From the NCBI RefSeq assembly GCF_000298175.1, contig NZ_BAGZ01000018.1, positions 50,189 to 114,188 of the forward strand: a DNA stretch of 64,000 bases. The letters run 5' to 3'. The notes beneath the pieces were generated by a model. It had not been told where the DNA came from. It saw only the letters and a program-made list of their open reading frames with translations, and searched no databases. A program made the translations under genes and the position numbers. Shown here in pieces: positions 46,392 to 53,756 of this stretch; within the stretch, counting starts at the first letter, position 1; every line of letters starts with the position of its first letter. The DNA is from Austwickia chelonae NBRC 105200. GTDB lineage: Bacteria; Actinomycetota; Actinomycetes; Actinomycetales; Dermatophilaceae.

Positions 46392-46532
46392 ATGCGGAAA
46401 TTCGTCGTATTGGGCGTGGCCGTCGCCACGGGATTCTTCGTTGCACGCAAGCTGCAGGCGAAGCAGGAGGACCAGGCGTTGTGGGCTGAGGCCACCGACC
46501 CTGCACCGGCCCCGGTTCGGCATCTGGGCTGA
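46392..46532 (+). CDS. DLW-39 family small protein
   Basis: 46 residues: a hydrophobic N-terminal helix (MRKFVVLGVAVATGFFVARKL), then QAKQEDQALWAEATD and a Pro-rich end. This matches the DLW-39 family of tiny actinobacterial proteins encoded between gyrA and tRNA-Ala; the family's D-L-W is A-L-W here. Function unknown; a membrane-associated peptide is likely. It is often missed by gene callers. It starts 9 nt after the nucleoside hydrolase gene. Confidence 0.82.
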   Translation: MRKFVVLGVAVATGFFVARKLQAKQEDQALWAEATDPAPAPVRHLG

Positions 46533-46591
46533 GACGTCGTAGGCTGTCCTTCGACACCCGCTCTGCGGGGAGGGCGCGAATGCGTCCGTTC

Positions 46592-46664
46592 GGGGCCTTG
46601 GCGCAATTGGTAGCGCACCTGCTTTGCAAGCAGGGGGTTAGGGGTTCGAGTCCCCTAGGCTCCA
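46592..46664 (+). tRNA. tRNA-Ala (anticodon TGC)
   Basis: A 73-nt cloverleaf. Acceptor GGGGCCT (46592–46598) pairs with AGGCTCC (46657–46663), with a G·U in the third pair, and discriminator A. The anticodon stem-loop is CCTGC-TTTGCAA-GCAGG. CCA is not encoded. No obvious terminator follows; the 242-nt gap to malic enzyme shows nothing recognisable. Confidence 0.97.
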
Positions 46665-46906
46665 CTCGATCTACCAGCGAGAACAGAATAGCGGACAGGC
46701 TTTCTGGACGACCGATTAAGTTACCCGCTCAGTTACGGACGAAATTTACTGACCGGTGCGTGACTTCGTGCGGAGCGCGCTCATCGCAGCGAGGCCTTGT
46801 CCGATATCCCGTCTCAGTTCTGCGGATTCCCGGCAGGTCCTCGCGCCACACCCCTTCACCGATATCGCCGTCGCCTGGTGAAAGTTGCCTGGCGCGAGGA
46901 CGCCGA

Positions 46907-48613
46907 TCACACGATCTCCACCGGCGGATACTTAGGGGTCCACATCCGCTGGAAGACGTCGTCGACCGGATCGGACAACGGCCGCCGGGCCACACCCTCG
47001 GCCTCTGCTGCTCGGGCCACAGCCAGGGCGACCTGAGCCGACACCGGGCGGAGCTCGTTGATCGAAGGCAGCAGGGACGCGCCAGGACGGTAGGCATTGG
47101 CATGCGAAGCCAGAGCCTGAGCTGCCGCCGCGATCATCGAATCGGTGACCCTACTGGCCTGGCAGGCAGCGACACCCAACCCGATCCCCGGGAAGATGAG
47201 GGCGTTGTTGGCCTGGGCGATGTAATGACGGATCTCCTGATGGTCAACTGGTTCGAAAGGACTCCCGGTGGCGATCAGCGCTTTTCCGTCCGTCCAGTCG
47301 ATCAGCTCAGCCGGAGTGGCTTCGGCGCGTGAGGTCGGATTCGACAGCGGCATGATGATCGGCCGTTCGCAGTGCCGGTGCATGGCTTCCACGACCTCCC
47401 GGGAGAAGGCCCCGCCCGCAGTGGAAGTGCCGATGAGCATCGTCGGCTTGACCTGGCGCACCACGTCGAGCAGATCGATCCGCTGCCCGGGCGAGAACCC
47501 CCAACCCTCGACTTCGGTGCGAGACCGGGCGAAAGGACGCTGGAAGTCGAGCAGATCAGGCATGTCGTCGACGTACAGGCCCTGGATCCCGATCGGATAG
47601 AACTGGCGGACGGCTTCGCTGCGAGGAATGCCCTGACGGCCCATGTGGTCCAGCAGAAGATTGGCGATACCGATACCTGCACTGCCCGCGCCGAAGGAGA
47701 CGATGCGGTGGTCGGCCAGCGGATGCCCGGCCACCTCGACCCCGGCAAGAATGGCCGCGAGCACGACGGCAGCGGTGCCCTGGATGTCGTCGTTGAAGGT
47801 GCAGTGGTCGTGCCGGTAGGTCTCCAGGATGCGGTGGGCATTGCCGGTACCCAGGTCTTCCCAGTGCAGCATTGCATTGGGGAAGACCCGGGAGGTGGTC
47901 TCCACGAAGGCACGGATGAACTCGTCGTACCGCTCGCCGCGTACCCGGGCATGACGCTCTCCCAGGTAGAAGGGGCTGGTGAGGAGCCCGAGATTGTCGG
48001 TTCCGGTGTCGAGGACGACAGGGACCGCGCGGCGGGGATGGATGCCGGCCGCTGCGGTGTAGACGGAGAGTTTGCCGATGGCGATCTGGATGCCGCCGAT
48101 GCCCTGGTCGCCGATGCCGAGGATGCCTTCGGAGTCGGTGGCGACGACGAGGTCGACCTCGTCCGGGTCCAGACCGTGTTCGAGCAGAGACTTCTCGATC
48201 AGGTCAGGCCGATCGATGGACAGGAAAACCCCTCGAGGGCGGCTGTATTCGACACTGAAACGTTGGATGACCTCGCCGATGGTGGGCGTATAGACGATCG
48301 GCATCATCTCTTCGAGGTGGTCGGCGAAAAGCCGGTAGAAGAGAATCTCGTTGCGATCGCGCAGGTTGGCGAGATAGTTGCTTTTCGCGAAGGGGGTCTT
48401 CGCTGATTTGTACTGCTCGTAGACGCGGCGTACCTGGTTGGACATGGAGGTGACGCCGGTGGGGAGGAGCCCACTGATGGCGAGCTCTTCGCGTTCGTCC
48501 TCGGTGAAGGCGGTTCCGCGGTTGGTCATGGGGTTGGCGAGGACGGCTCGTCCTCGGGCGTGGATGCGTAGCGATCCGTCGCGGTGCGTGGTGTCGAGCT
48601 CGTAGTCGGGCAT
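46907..48613 (-). CDS. NAD-dependent malic enzyme
   Basis: 568 residues, the long SfcA/MaeA type. The malic-enzyme domain has MPIVYTPTIGEVIQRFS, LVVATDSEGILGIGDQGIGG and HWEDLGTGNAHRILE, with the metal-binding FNDDIQGTAAVVLAAILAG. The NAD-binding domain has IVSFGAGSAGIGIANLL, and PIIMPLSNPTSRAEATPAE is the conserved late motif. It decarboxylates malate to pyruvate. ATG 48613 follows GAGGGAAC; an in-frame GTG 48 nt upstream is less likely. It is divergent from the arsR gene. Confidence 0.95.
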   Translation of the reverse strand: MPDYELDTTHRDGSLRIHARGRAVLANPMTNRGTAFTEDEREELAISGLLPTGVTSMSNQVRRVYEQYKSAKTPFAKSNYLANLRDRNEILFYRLFADHLEEMMPIVYTPTIGEVIQRFSVEYSRPRGVFLSIDRPDLIEKSLLEHGLDPDEVDLVVATDSEGILGIGDQGIGGIQIAIGKLSVYTAAAGIHPRRAVPVVLDTGTDNLGLLTSPFYLGERHARVRGERYDEFIRAFVETTSRVFPNAMLHWEDLGTGNAHRILETYRHDHCTFNDDIQGTAAVVLAAILAGVEVAGHPLADHRIVSFGAGSAGIGIANLLLDHMGRQGIPRSEAVRQFYPIGIQGLYVDDMPDLLDFQRPFARSRTEVEGWGFSPGQRIDLLDVVRQVKPTMLIGTSTAGGAFSREVVEAMHRHCERPIIMPLSNPTSRAEATPAELIDWTDGKALIATGSPFEPVDHQEIRHYIAQANNALIFPGIGLGVAACQASRVTDSMIAAAAQALASHANAYRPGASLLPSINELRPVSAQVALAVARAAEAEGVARRPLSDPVDDVFQRMWTPKYPPVEIV

Positions 48614-48794
48614 CGGTCCGTTCCCTCGGCCGTGGGCGCTGGCCTCGCGATCGTAGTGCACCGGTGCAGGCCGTGGCGCGGTTGCGGGCTACCGAGATGC
48701 AGTTCAGCCGTCGGCAGCGGGTATCGGCGGTGGGGTGATTTCGGATGAAAAGCTGTGAATTTTTATGAAATTTGTTGGTATATAGGCGAAACGA

Positions 48795-48822
48795 TTGACA
48801 TATGCGTCATCGTGCATATTAG
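48795..48822 (+). promoter_or_regulatory. arsR-gene promoter with operator between –35 and –10
   Basis: TTGACA (48795–48800, perfect –35), 16 nt, TATTAG (48817–48822). An inverted repeat ATATGC (48800–48805)-N8-GCATAT (48814–48819) sits between the boxes, the usual ArsR/SmtB operator position. The expected start is within a few nt of the ATG at 48832, so the transcript is probably leaderless. Confidence 0.65.
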
Positions 48823-48831
48823 TATCGGCGC

Positions 48832-49182
48832 ATGAGTTCTGAGCGCATGGAGATCGCCTCGCGTTGGCTTGCCACGGCAGACCTGTTCAAGGTGCTCTCC
48901 GCCCCGTTGCGCATCGGGATCATCGAGCTGTTGGTCGAACGGCCCCGAAATGTGTCCGAACTCGTGGACGCACTCGGAGCCCCGCAACCACTGATCTCCC
49001 AACACCTGCGGATCCTGCGCGAGACCTGCCTGGTCCAAGGGAACCGGTCCGGACGGGAGACCACCTACAGCTTGATGGACGACCACGTCGCCCACATCGT
49101 GCGAGACGCGATCGCCCACACCTCGGAACACGATCCGAGCAAACCCAAAGAGACCCACCAACCCCGGAAGGATCCGACATGA
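48832..49182 (+). CDS. ArsR/SmtB-family metal-sensing repressor
   Basis: 116 residues. The winged helix spans about 15–80 (LFKVLSAPLRIGIIELLVERPRNVSELVDALGAPQPLISQHLRILRE). The C-terminal helix contains Asp83, His85, His96 and Glu99, spaced exactly as the SmtB alpha-5 zinc site DxH-x10-HxxE. The alpha-3N Cys site of cadmium/lead sensors is absent. Zn(II), or perhaps Co/Ni, is the likely inducer. Its stop overlaps the start of the Cys/His-rich protein, forming a two-gene operon under the operator upstream. Confidence 0.9.
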   Translation: MSSERMEIASRWLATADLFKVLSAPLRIGIIELLVERPRNVSELVDALGAPQPLISQHLRILRETCLVQGNRSGRETTYSLMDDHVAHIVRDAIAHTSEHDPSKPKETHQPRKDPT

Positions 49183-49493
49183 GCCACGTACTCGCCGAGC
49201 CCCACACCGACCACCAGCACGGCCCGAACTGCGGACACGAAGCTGTCGTCCACGAGGACCACATCGACTACCTGCACGACGGCCACGCCCACCGTCTTCA
49301 CGAGGACCACGTGGACGAGTGCGACACCTGCCAGTGCGAGCACTGCAGCGACCTTTGCGTGACCTGCTCCTGCACGGACTGCGCCTGCCCCACCTGCAAC
49401 CACAACACCTGCCAGTGCGAGCACTGCAGCGACCAGTGCGTCAGCTGCGAATGCACGGACTGCACCTGCCCCACCTGCAAGCACGCGGCCTGA
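49179..49493 (+). CDS. Cys/His-rich metallothionein-like metal-binding protein
   Basis: 104 residues with 20 Cys and 16 His. The N-terminal part (1–49) is His-rich: PHTDHQHGPNCGHE, HEDHIDYLHDGHAHRLHEDHVDEC. This style of HGPxCGHE motif occurs in small metal-homeostasis proteins. The C-terminal part is two tandem 27-residue units (50–76 and 77–103), each with nine Cys and two His in the order CxCxxCxxxC, CxC, CxC, C. It starts with an ATGA overlap with the arsR gene, so the metal-inducible repressor should control it. It probably buffers or sequesters Zn(II) or a similar ion. I do not recognise a named family for the repeat. Confidence 0.8.
   Translation: MSHVLAEPHTDHQHGPNCGHEAVVHEDHIDYLHDGHAHRLHEDHVDECDTCQCEHCSDLCVTCSCTDCACPTCNHNTCQCEHCSDQCVSCECTDCTCPTCKHAA
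49324..49485 (+). repeat. 81-bp tandem duplication within the Cys/His-rich gene
   Basis: Units 49324–49404 and 49405–49485 are in phase. The first 30 nt are identical and the rest differ mostly at a few codons, indicating fairly recent internal duplication. Confidence 0.85.
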
Positions 49494-49572
49494 TCGCGCG
49501 TCCGTCGCGCACCGAGGTCGGAAGAAGACCTGCCCCATCGCCGGCGTCCCATGACGGCCATGGACAGGCAAG

Positions 49573-49605
49573 AGAGGGCGTCATCATCATCGGATGACGC
49601 CCTCT
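49573..49605. terminator. Hairpin between convergent Cys/His-rich and phosphatase genes
   Basis: AGAGGGCGTCATC (49573–49585) pairs perfectly with GATGACGCCCTCT (49593–49605), 13 bp with a 7-nt loop. There is no U-tract. Probably a bidirectional terminator. Confidence 0.6.
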
Positions 49606-49631
49606 TCGCAGGATCACCGGCGGTTACACCA

Positions 49632-50330
49632 TCACGTCGACGCGACCGACGCCGAGACCACCCCACCCCGAGGCCGCAACAGCTCCCCCAACTCCGCAGG
49701 AGAGTGCGCGACAGCCATCGCCTCGACCCACTCCGAAGCCTCCCCGTACCCCCAGGAGACCGCGATCGTCGGTACCCCATGCGCTCCTGCCCCGACCACG
49801 TCATGATGCCGGTCGCCCACCATCACCGGACTCGACAGATCGGCCCCCGCCGCGCGCAACCGCTCCAAGGCAGACGCCACCACGGCAGCCTTCGTCCCGG
49901 AACTCTCGTCCGGAGGCGACCCACAGACCGCGACGAAACACTCACCGACCCCGTACCCGGTCACGACCTCCACGGCCATCGACTCCAACTTGGACGTCGC
50001 CACCGCCATCGGAAGCCCCGCCGCAGCCAGCTCCCGAATCAGGTCGAGCATCCCCTCGAAGGGCGGGGTCCGGTCCAACCGGGCATGCAGCGTAGCCCGA
50101 TAACGACGGATCGCCTCAGCGACCTGCTCCTCCGGGATCTGCACGACCTCACGCAAGGTCTGCCCCAACGGCGGACCCACGATGCGCCTGGTCTCGATGC
50201 CGGACAAGCCGGGAAAACCCATCCCGACCAAGGTCTCGTGCAGCGTCGAGACGATCGTCTCACCGGATGCGCTGATGGTGCCGTCGAGATCGAAGAGGAC
50301 AGCGGTCGGCTGCCCCGGCATAGATGTCAC
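49632..50330 (-). CDS. HAD-family phosphatase (phosphoglycolate phosphatase-like)
   Basis: 232 residues. HAD motif I is AVLFDLDGTISASGE, motif II is VATSK, and motif IV is MVGDRHHDVVGAGAHGV, with a lysine (GTKAAVV) for motif III. The helical cap inserts after motif I, class C1. It hydrolyses small phosphate esters; homologs are often annotated as Gph, but the substrate is unproven. GTG 50330 has GAGG 5 nt upstream, and an ATG three codons later is possible. Confidence 0.87.
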   Translation of the reverse strand: MTSMPGQPTAVLFDLDGTISASGETIVSTLHETLVGMGFPGLSGIETRRIVGPPLGQTLREVVQIPEEQVAEAIRRYRATLHARLDRTPPFEGMLDLIRELAAAGLPMAVATSKLESMAVEVVTGYGVGECFVAVCGSPPDESSGTKAAVVASALERLRAAGADLSSPVMVGDRHHDVVGAGAHGVPTIAVSWGYGEASEWVEAMAVAHSPAELGELLRPRGGVVSASVAST

Positions 50331-50363
50331 AGAAACCTCACTCGTCGCCGACACATGACAGGA

Positions 50364-50415
50364 AGGTAGGACGTCGGTGGCCCGATCATCCGACCGGGCC
50401 ACCGACGTCCTACCT
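50364..50415. terminator. 21-bp perfect hairpin downstream of the DUF5324-like gene
   Basis: 50364–50384 are exactly complementary to 50395–50415 with a 10-nt loop. It lies 6 nt past the end of the minus-strand gene that ends at 50422 and upstream of the phosphatase start. There is no U-tract, so it is an I-shaped terminator candidate. Confidence 0.65.
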
Positions 50416-50421
50416 GAACTG

Positions 50422-51210
50422 TCAGTAGGTCTTCTTGTCCTTGTCCGTGCCGGACGCCGGCGGCATGTCCTCTGCGCGGGCCTCGGTCGACGGCGGGATC
50501 AGATCGTGGTTCTCGAGAGGCACCTCGGACACCTGACCCGACGAGGACGAGAACATGGCAGCACCGCTGCCGACGGGGGACGAGGACGCCGACATGGTGG
50601 ACTCCCGACCCTCGGTCGGAGGGACATACGGGTCCGCCAACGGGCGCGCCCACGGGTCGTCCTGCTCCGCAGCCTTCTTGTTCACGTACCAGGCGATCAC
50701 ACCGGCCACCGCGACGATGCCCGCCGCGGCCAACAAGCTCGAGCCGAAGCCGCGCTTGCGCCGTTTCGGTGCGACGACGGCGTCACCCTTGAGGACCATC
50801 GCGGCATCGGACGCCCGGTGCATGGCATCGGACTCCTTCACCTTCTGCAAAGCGTCCGACTTGGCCGCGGCACCAGCCGCGACCGCGGCGGAAACCGCAC
50901 CGACGACCTTCGGGACAACCTCGTCGACAAAGGTGTCCTTCGCCTCGGAGACCCGGGGGAGGACATCCTCCTCGACCTTGGCGCGGGCCTCACCGAGCTT
51001 GGGTGCGACCGCGGCACCGGCTGCGGCCAGAGCCGGCGCAGCCAGGTTCTTCCCGTGGTCGGTCTGCTCGGCGACCTTCGTCCGGACCTTGGACGCGGCT
51101 TCGCTGGCGGCGGGGATCAAGGAGTCCTTCAGTTCACTGACATCGGCCGTGCTGACCGGCAGCTTCTCGATCGTAGGGACGGTGACCTTCTGCTTCTTGC
51201 GCTGGAACAC
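50422..51210 (-). CDS. DUF5324-like coiled/membrane-anchored protein
   Basis: 262 residues from GTG with AGGAAAACC upstream. Residues about 20–150 are Ala/Lys/Glu/Val-rich amphipathic helix (KVRTKVAEQ, KVEEDVLPRVSEAKDTFVDEV). One membrane helix follows (LLAAAGIVAVAGVIAWYV) with basic flanks, then an acidic Ser/Pro-rich tail of about 80 residues. This resembles DUF5324-type actinobacterial proteins. Function is unknown; an inner-membrane adaptor or structural role is a guess. Confidence 0.6.
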   Translation of the reverse strand: MFQRKKQKVTVPTIEKLPVSTADVSELKDSLIPAASEAASKVRTKVAEQTDHGKNLAAPALAAAGAAVAPKLGEARAKVEEDVLPRVSEAKDTFVDEVVPKVVGAVSAAVAAGAAAKSDALQKVKESDAMHRASDAAMVLKGDAVVAPKRRKRGFGSSLLAAAGIVAVAGVIAWYVNKKAAEQDDPWARPLADPYVPPTEGRESTMSASSSPVGSGAAMFSSSSGQVSEVPLENHDLIPPSTEARAEDMPPASGTDKDKKTY

Positions 51211-51444
51211 GGTTTTCCTCGCTCTCCTAGCATCGCCATCGGCATCGAGACCGGAAGACGGACGACGTTGCGGTTCTCACCAAGCCCACTGCCCATCCTG
51301 CCGTTTTTCATGCCTCCTGAACCAACGTATGACGACTCGGGAACGATCCCGGAGGAAGGCCGCAAGGTGTTTCATCACATTCGTCCGACATCGGGGCAGG
51401 TTCAGGTCGACCAGCGGTGGGAGGCTCATGGAAGGATGGCGTCC

Positions 51445-51963
51445 ATGAACGTGACGCTGCACACCAATCACGGCGACATCAACGTGGTGCTCTTCCCGGA
51501 CCACGCCCCCAAGACGGTCGACAACTTCGTCGGGCTGGCCCAGGGCACCAAGGAGTACAAGGACGACGCAGGGCGTACGAACCCCACCCCGTATTTCGAC
51601 GGGCTCACCTTCCACCGGATCATTCCCGGATTCATGATTCAGGGCGGATGCCCCCTCGGCGAAGGCTTCGGCGGACCCGGGTTCATGTTCGACGACGAGA
51701 TCAGCCCCGACAAGGACTTCTCGAAGCCGTACATCCTGGCCATGGCGAACGCCGGCAAGCGCGGGGGGCGCGGGACGAACGGCTCCCAGTTCTTCATCAC
51801 GGTCGCCCCGACGACCTGGCTGCACGGCAAACACACCATCTTCGGTGAGGTCGCCGACGACGAGAGCCGTAAGGTCGTGGACGTCATCGCCGGCGTCCGT
51901 ACGGGGGGGAACGACAAGCCGGTGGAACCGGTGGTCATCAACAGCGTGACCGTCACGGAATGA
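51445..51963 (+). CDS. ppiA: Peptidyl-prolyl cis-trans isomerase, cyclophilin type
   Basis: 172 residues. Cyclophilin motifs include FHRIIPGFMIQGGCP with the catalytic Arg, NGSQFFITVAPTTWLHGKHTIFGEV and a typical N-terminus (VTLHTNHGDINVVLFPDHAPKTVDNFV). There is no signal peptide, so it is cytoplasmic. ATG 51445 is preferred because GGAAGG lies 9 nt upstream; the ATG nine nt earlier has no spacing for it. It is equivalent to Rv0009 in the same neighbourhood. Confidence 0.94.
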   Translation: MNVTLHTNHGDINVVLFPDHAPKTVDNFVGLAQGTKEYKDDAGRTNPTPYFDGLTFHRIIPGFMIQGGCPLGEGFGGPGFMFDDEISPDKDFSKPYILAMANAGKRGGRGTNGSQFFITVAPTTWLHGKHTIFGEVADDESRKVVDVIAGVRTGGNDKPVEPVVINSVTVTE

Positions 51964-52002
51964 CCTGTCGAGGAGTTCCACGCTCGTAATCAGAGCGTGA
52001 GG

Positions 52003-52045
52003 AACGTGCGACGCCCCCCGGCACCCCCGGGGGGCGTCGCACGTT
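52003..52045. terminator. 19-bp perfect hairpin after cyclophilin gene
   Basis: 52003–52021 pair perfectly with 52027–52045 around a 5-nt loop, with six consecutive G–C pairs in the middle. It is followed by G-rich sequence rather than U, and lies 25 nt upstream of the rhomboid start codon. It may terminate ppiA or affect rhomboid expression. Confidence 0.6.
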
Positions 52046-52070
52046 GGGGGACGTGACAAGGAGGAAGCTC

Positions 52071-52964
52071 ATGACCACGCCGTACGGTGCACCTTCGCCG
52101 GTATCCGGTCCTATGTGCCCGCGCCACCAGGGTGTGTTGACATATGTCACCTGCCAGCGGTGTGGACGGCCGGTCTGTCCTCGATGCCAGGTACCGGCAT
52201 CGGTGGGAGTCCACTGCGTGGATTGTTCTGCGGAAAGCCGCCGGAATCGGCCTGCCGCCGTGCGGCGGGCACTGTCCGCGGAAGCCGCCCCCTATGTCAC
52301 CTACGGATTCACCGCGGTGATCTGCGTGGTCTACGTGGTGCAACTGCTCGTCCCCTCGCTGACCCTGCAGATGGCTCTGGTGCCGCTCCTGACGTGGCGA
52401 GAGCCTTGGCGTCTGTTGACCAGCGCGCTGGTGCACGACCCGAACTTTCCTCTGCACCTGGTGGGGAACGCACTGCTCCTGGTGCTTCTGGGACGAGTCG
52501 TGGAACCTGCCCTGGGGCATCTGCGCTACGCGGTGATGTGCGTGTTGAGTGCCCTGGGTGGTTCGGTCGCGATCGTGTGGATGAGCGCGCCGCCGGACAA
52601 TCCGATGACCCGGGACCTCAGCTGGGTGACACCGGTTCTGGGCAGTTCGGCCATCGGCTACGGCCTGATGTGTGCGCTGCTGGTGCGCGAGATGCGGGGG
52701 CGGGGCGATGTGCGTGGGGTCACCGTTCTCATCGTCCTGAACGTGGCTTTCTCGTTGATGATGCCGAATGTTTCCTGGCAGGGACACCTGGGCGGTGCGG
52801 TGGCAGGCGCGGTGGCCACCTGGCTGCTTTCGGCGGTGGGCTCACCGTTGAGACCGAAGGCGCTCGCCTGGGCCGTGGGTGGGGTCGGTAGCTTGTTGAT
52901 GGTGGGGGCGGTAGTGGCCAGATTTGCTGTGATATCCCCTTATTGGGGCGGTTTCTCCGGGTGA
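52071..52964 (+). CDS. Rhomboid-family intramembrane protease with N-terminal zinc-finger
   Basis: 297 residues. An N-terminal B-box-like zinc finger (CPRHQ, CQRCGRPVCPRC and HCVDC) is followed by six to seven membrane helices. The presumed catalytic Ser193 is in GSSAIGYG, where the family consensus is GxSG, and the His is His239 in GHLGGAVAG. Conserved HLVGNALLLVLLG in the second helix supports the family. The Ala after Ser is unusual but the dyad is retained. AAGGAGG lies 6 nt before ATG 52071. Substrates are unknown. Confidence 0.88.
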   Translation: MTTPYGAPSPVSGPMCPRHQGVLTYVTCQRCGRPVCPRCQVPASVGVHCVDCSAESRRNRPAAVRRALSAEAAPYVTYGFTAVICVVYVVQLLVPSLTLQMALVPLLTWREPWRLLTSALVHDPNFPLHLVGNALLLVLLGRVVEPALGHLRYAVMCVLSALGGSVAIVWMSAPPDNPMTRDLSWVTPVLGSSAIGYGLMCALLVREMRGRGDVRGVTVLIVLNVAFSLMMPNVSWQGHLGGAVAGAVATWLLSAVGSPLRPKALAWAVGGVGSLLMVGAVVARFAVISPYWGGFSG

Positions 52965-53030
52965 TTCCCTGATTTTGCGGAGGGGATCTTCTGTTCGCGG
53001 ATCTCCTTGCGCACCAAGGGGATCGGTGAG

Positions 53031-53212
53031 TTATCCACAGACTTATCCACAATTGGGGATGAATAACAGCGGTGTAATCACAGCGGTGTGAACAACTGTG
53101 GACGAAGGGGGTTTCTCATTCCGAAAGGTGCCGTGGCCTCGGCATACGAGGCAGTGTCAGCCACCCGCCGATCGACTTATCCACAGGGATTATCCACAGC
53201 CCATGTGGATAA
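53031..53212. other. Second cluster of DnaA boxes (rhomboid–crgA gap)
   Basis: The 358-bp gene-free gap 52965–53322 carries five perfect TTATCCACA boxes: 53031–53039 (+), 53043–53051 (+), 53177–53185 (+), 53190–53198 (+) and 53204–53212 (–). A one-mismatch box lies at 53097–53105 (–). This is more perfect boxes of this form than oriC has, about 19 kb to its right. A DnaA-titration or regulatory locus is likely; a role in crgA transcription is possible. Confidence 0.75.
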
Positions 53213-53322
53213 GTGGACGAAGCTGTGGGAAAACCAGGCCTGGGCGCACGACAGCCCGCACCAACACGCACACACGCAAAAACGCGGCCACCCACGGCAG
53301 CCGCATCCTGCTCAGAATCAGG

Positions 53323-53595
53323 TCAACGCCAGTTCGTCGTCATCAGGAAGCCCACCATCAACAGACCGCCACCAGCCGCCAGGTTCCAGTTACCCCACGC
53401 CTGAACCGGGAACTTCCCCAGACTCGCGTAATAGACGACGACCCACAGGCACCCCAACACCATCAAGGTGACCATCATCGGAGCCCACCACGAAGGGCTC
53501 ACATCATCGATCTTGGCTTTCGACGGAGCCACCGGACGACGCACGCTCGTCGGAGCAGACTTCGCCTGTTTCTTGGTCGGGCGGGACTCACTCAC
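53323..53595 (-). CDS. crgA: Cell division protein CrgA
   Basis: 90 residues from GTG 53595, with AGGAG 6 nt upstream. A basic hydrophilic N-terminus (SESRPTKKQAKS) is followed by PSWWAPMMVTLMVLGCLWVVVYYAS and a second helix NLAAGGGLLMVGFLMTTNWR. This two-helix layout with Trp at the first helix is diagnostic of CrgA. It interacts with FtsZ, FtsQ and PBPs to coordinate division in Streptomyces and mycobacteria. Downstream in its reading direction lies the DnaA-box cluster. Confidence 0.93.
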   Translation of the reverse strand: MSESRPTKKQAKSAPTSVRRPVAPSKAKIDDVSPSWWAPMMVTLMVLGCLWVVVYYASLGKFPVQAWGNWNLAAGGGLLMVGFLMTTNWR

Positions 53596-53756
53596 TACGA
53601 ACTCCTGATCGAACGCGGTCCACAAGAACGCCAGAATACCTCTCTAGGGTAAGCGCCGTCGGATCGACGGACCCAGGAGTCCCCTCAGGAAAGGAAGAAC
53701 TGACCAGACCGGGCCGGGCCCGGGCACGTCCTCGACGGAAAGCACCCCAGGAAAAC

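Noticed and set aside
46665..46906. Further tRNA or small gene between tRNA-Ala and malic enzyme
   Set aside because: No cloverleaf, start with ribosome-binding site, or hairpin was found in the 242 nt.
49324..49485. Two-unit direct repeat considered as CRISPR or other repeat array
   Set aside because: Units are contiguous, in phase with a coding frame and encode matched Cys modules, so it is an intragenic duplication.
53098..53652. 184-codon frame in the rhomboid–crgA gap
   Set aside because: It covers the DnaA-box cluster and is antisense to crgA. His/Thr/Arg-rich, no family likeness.
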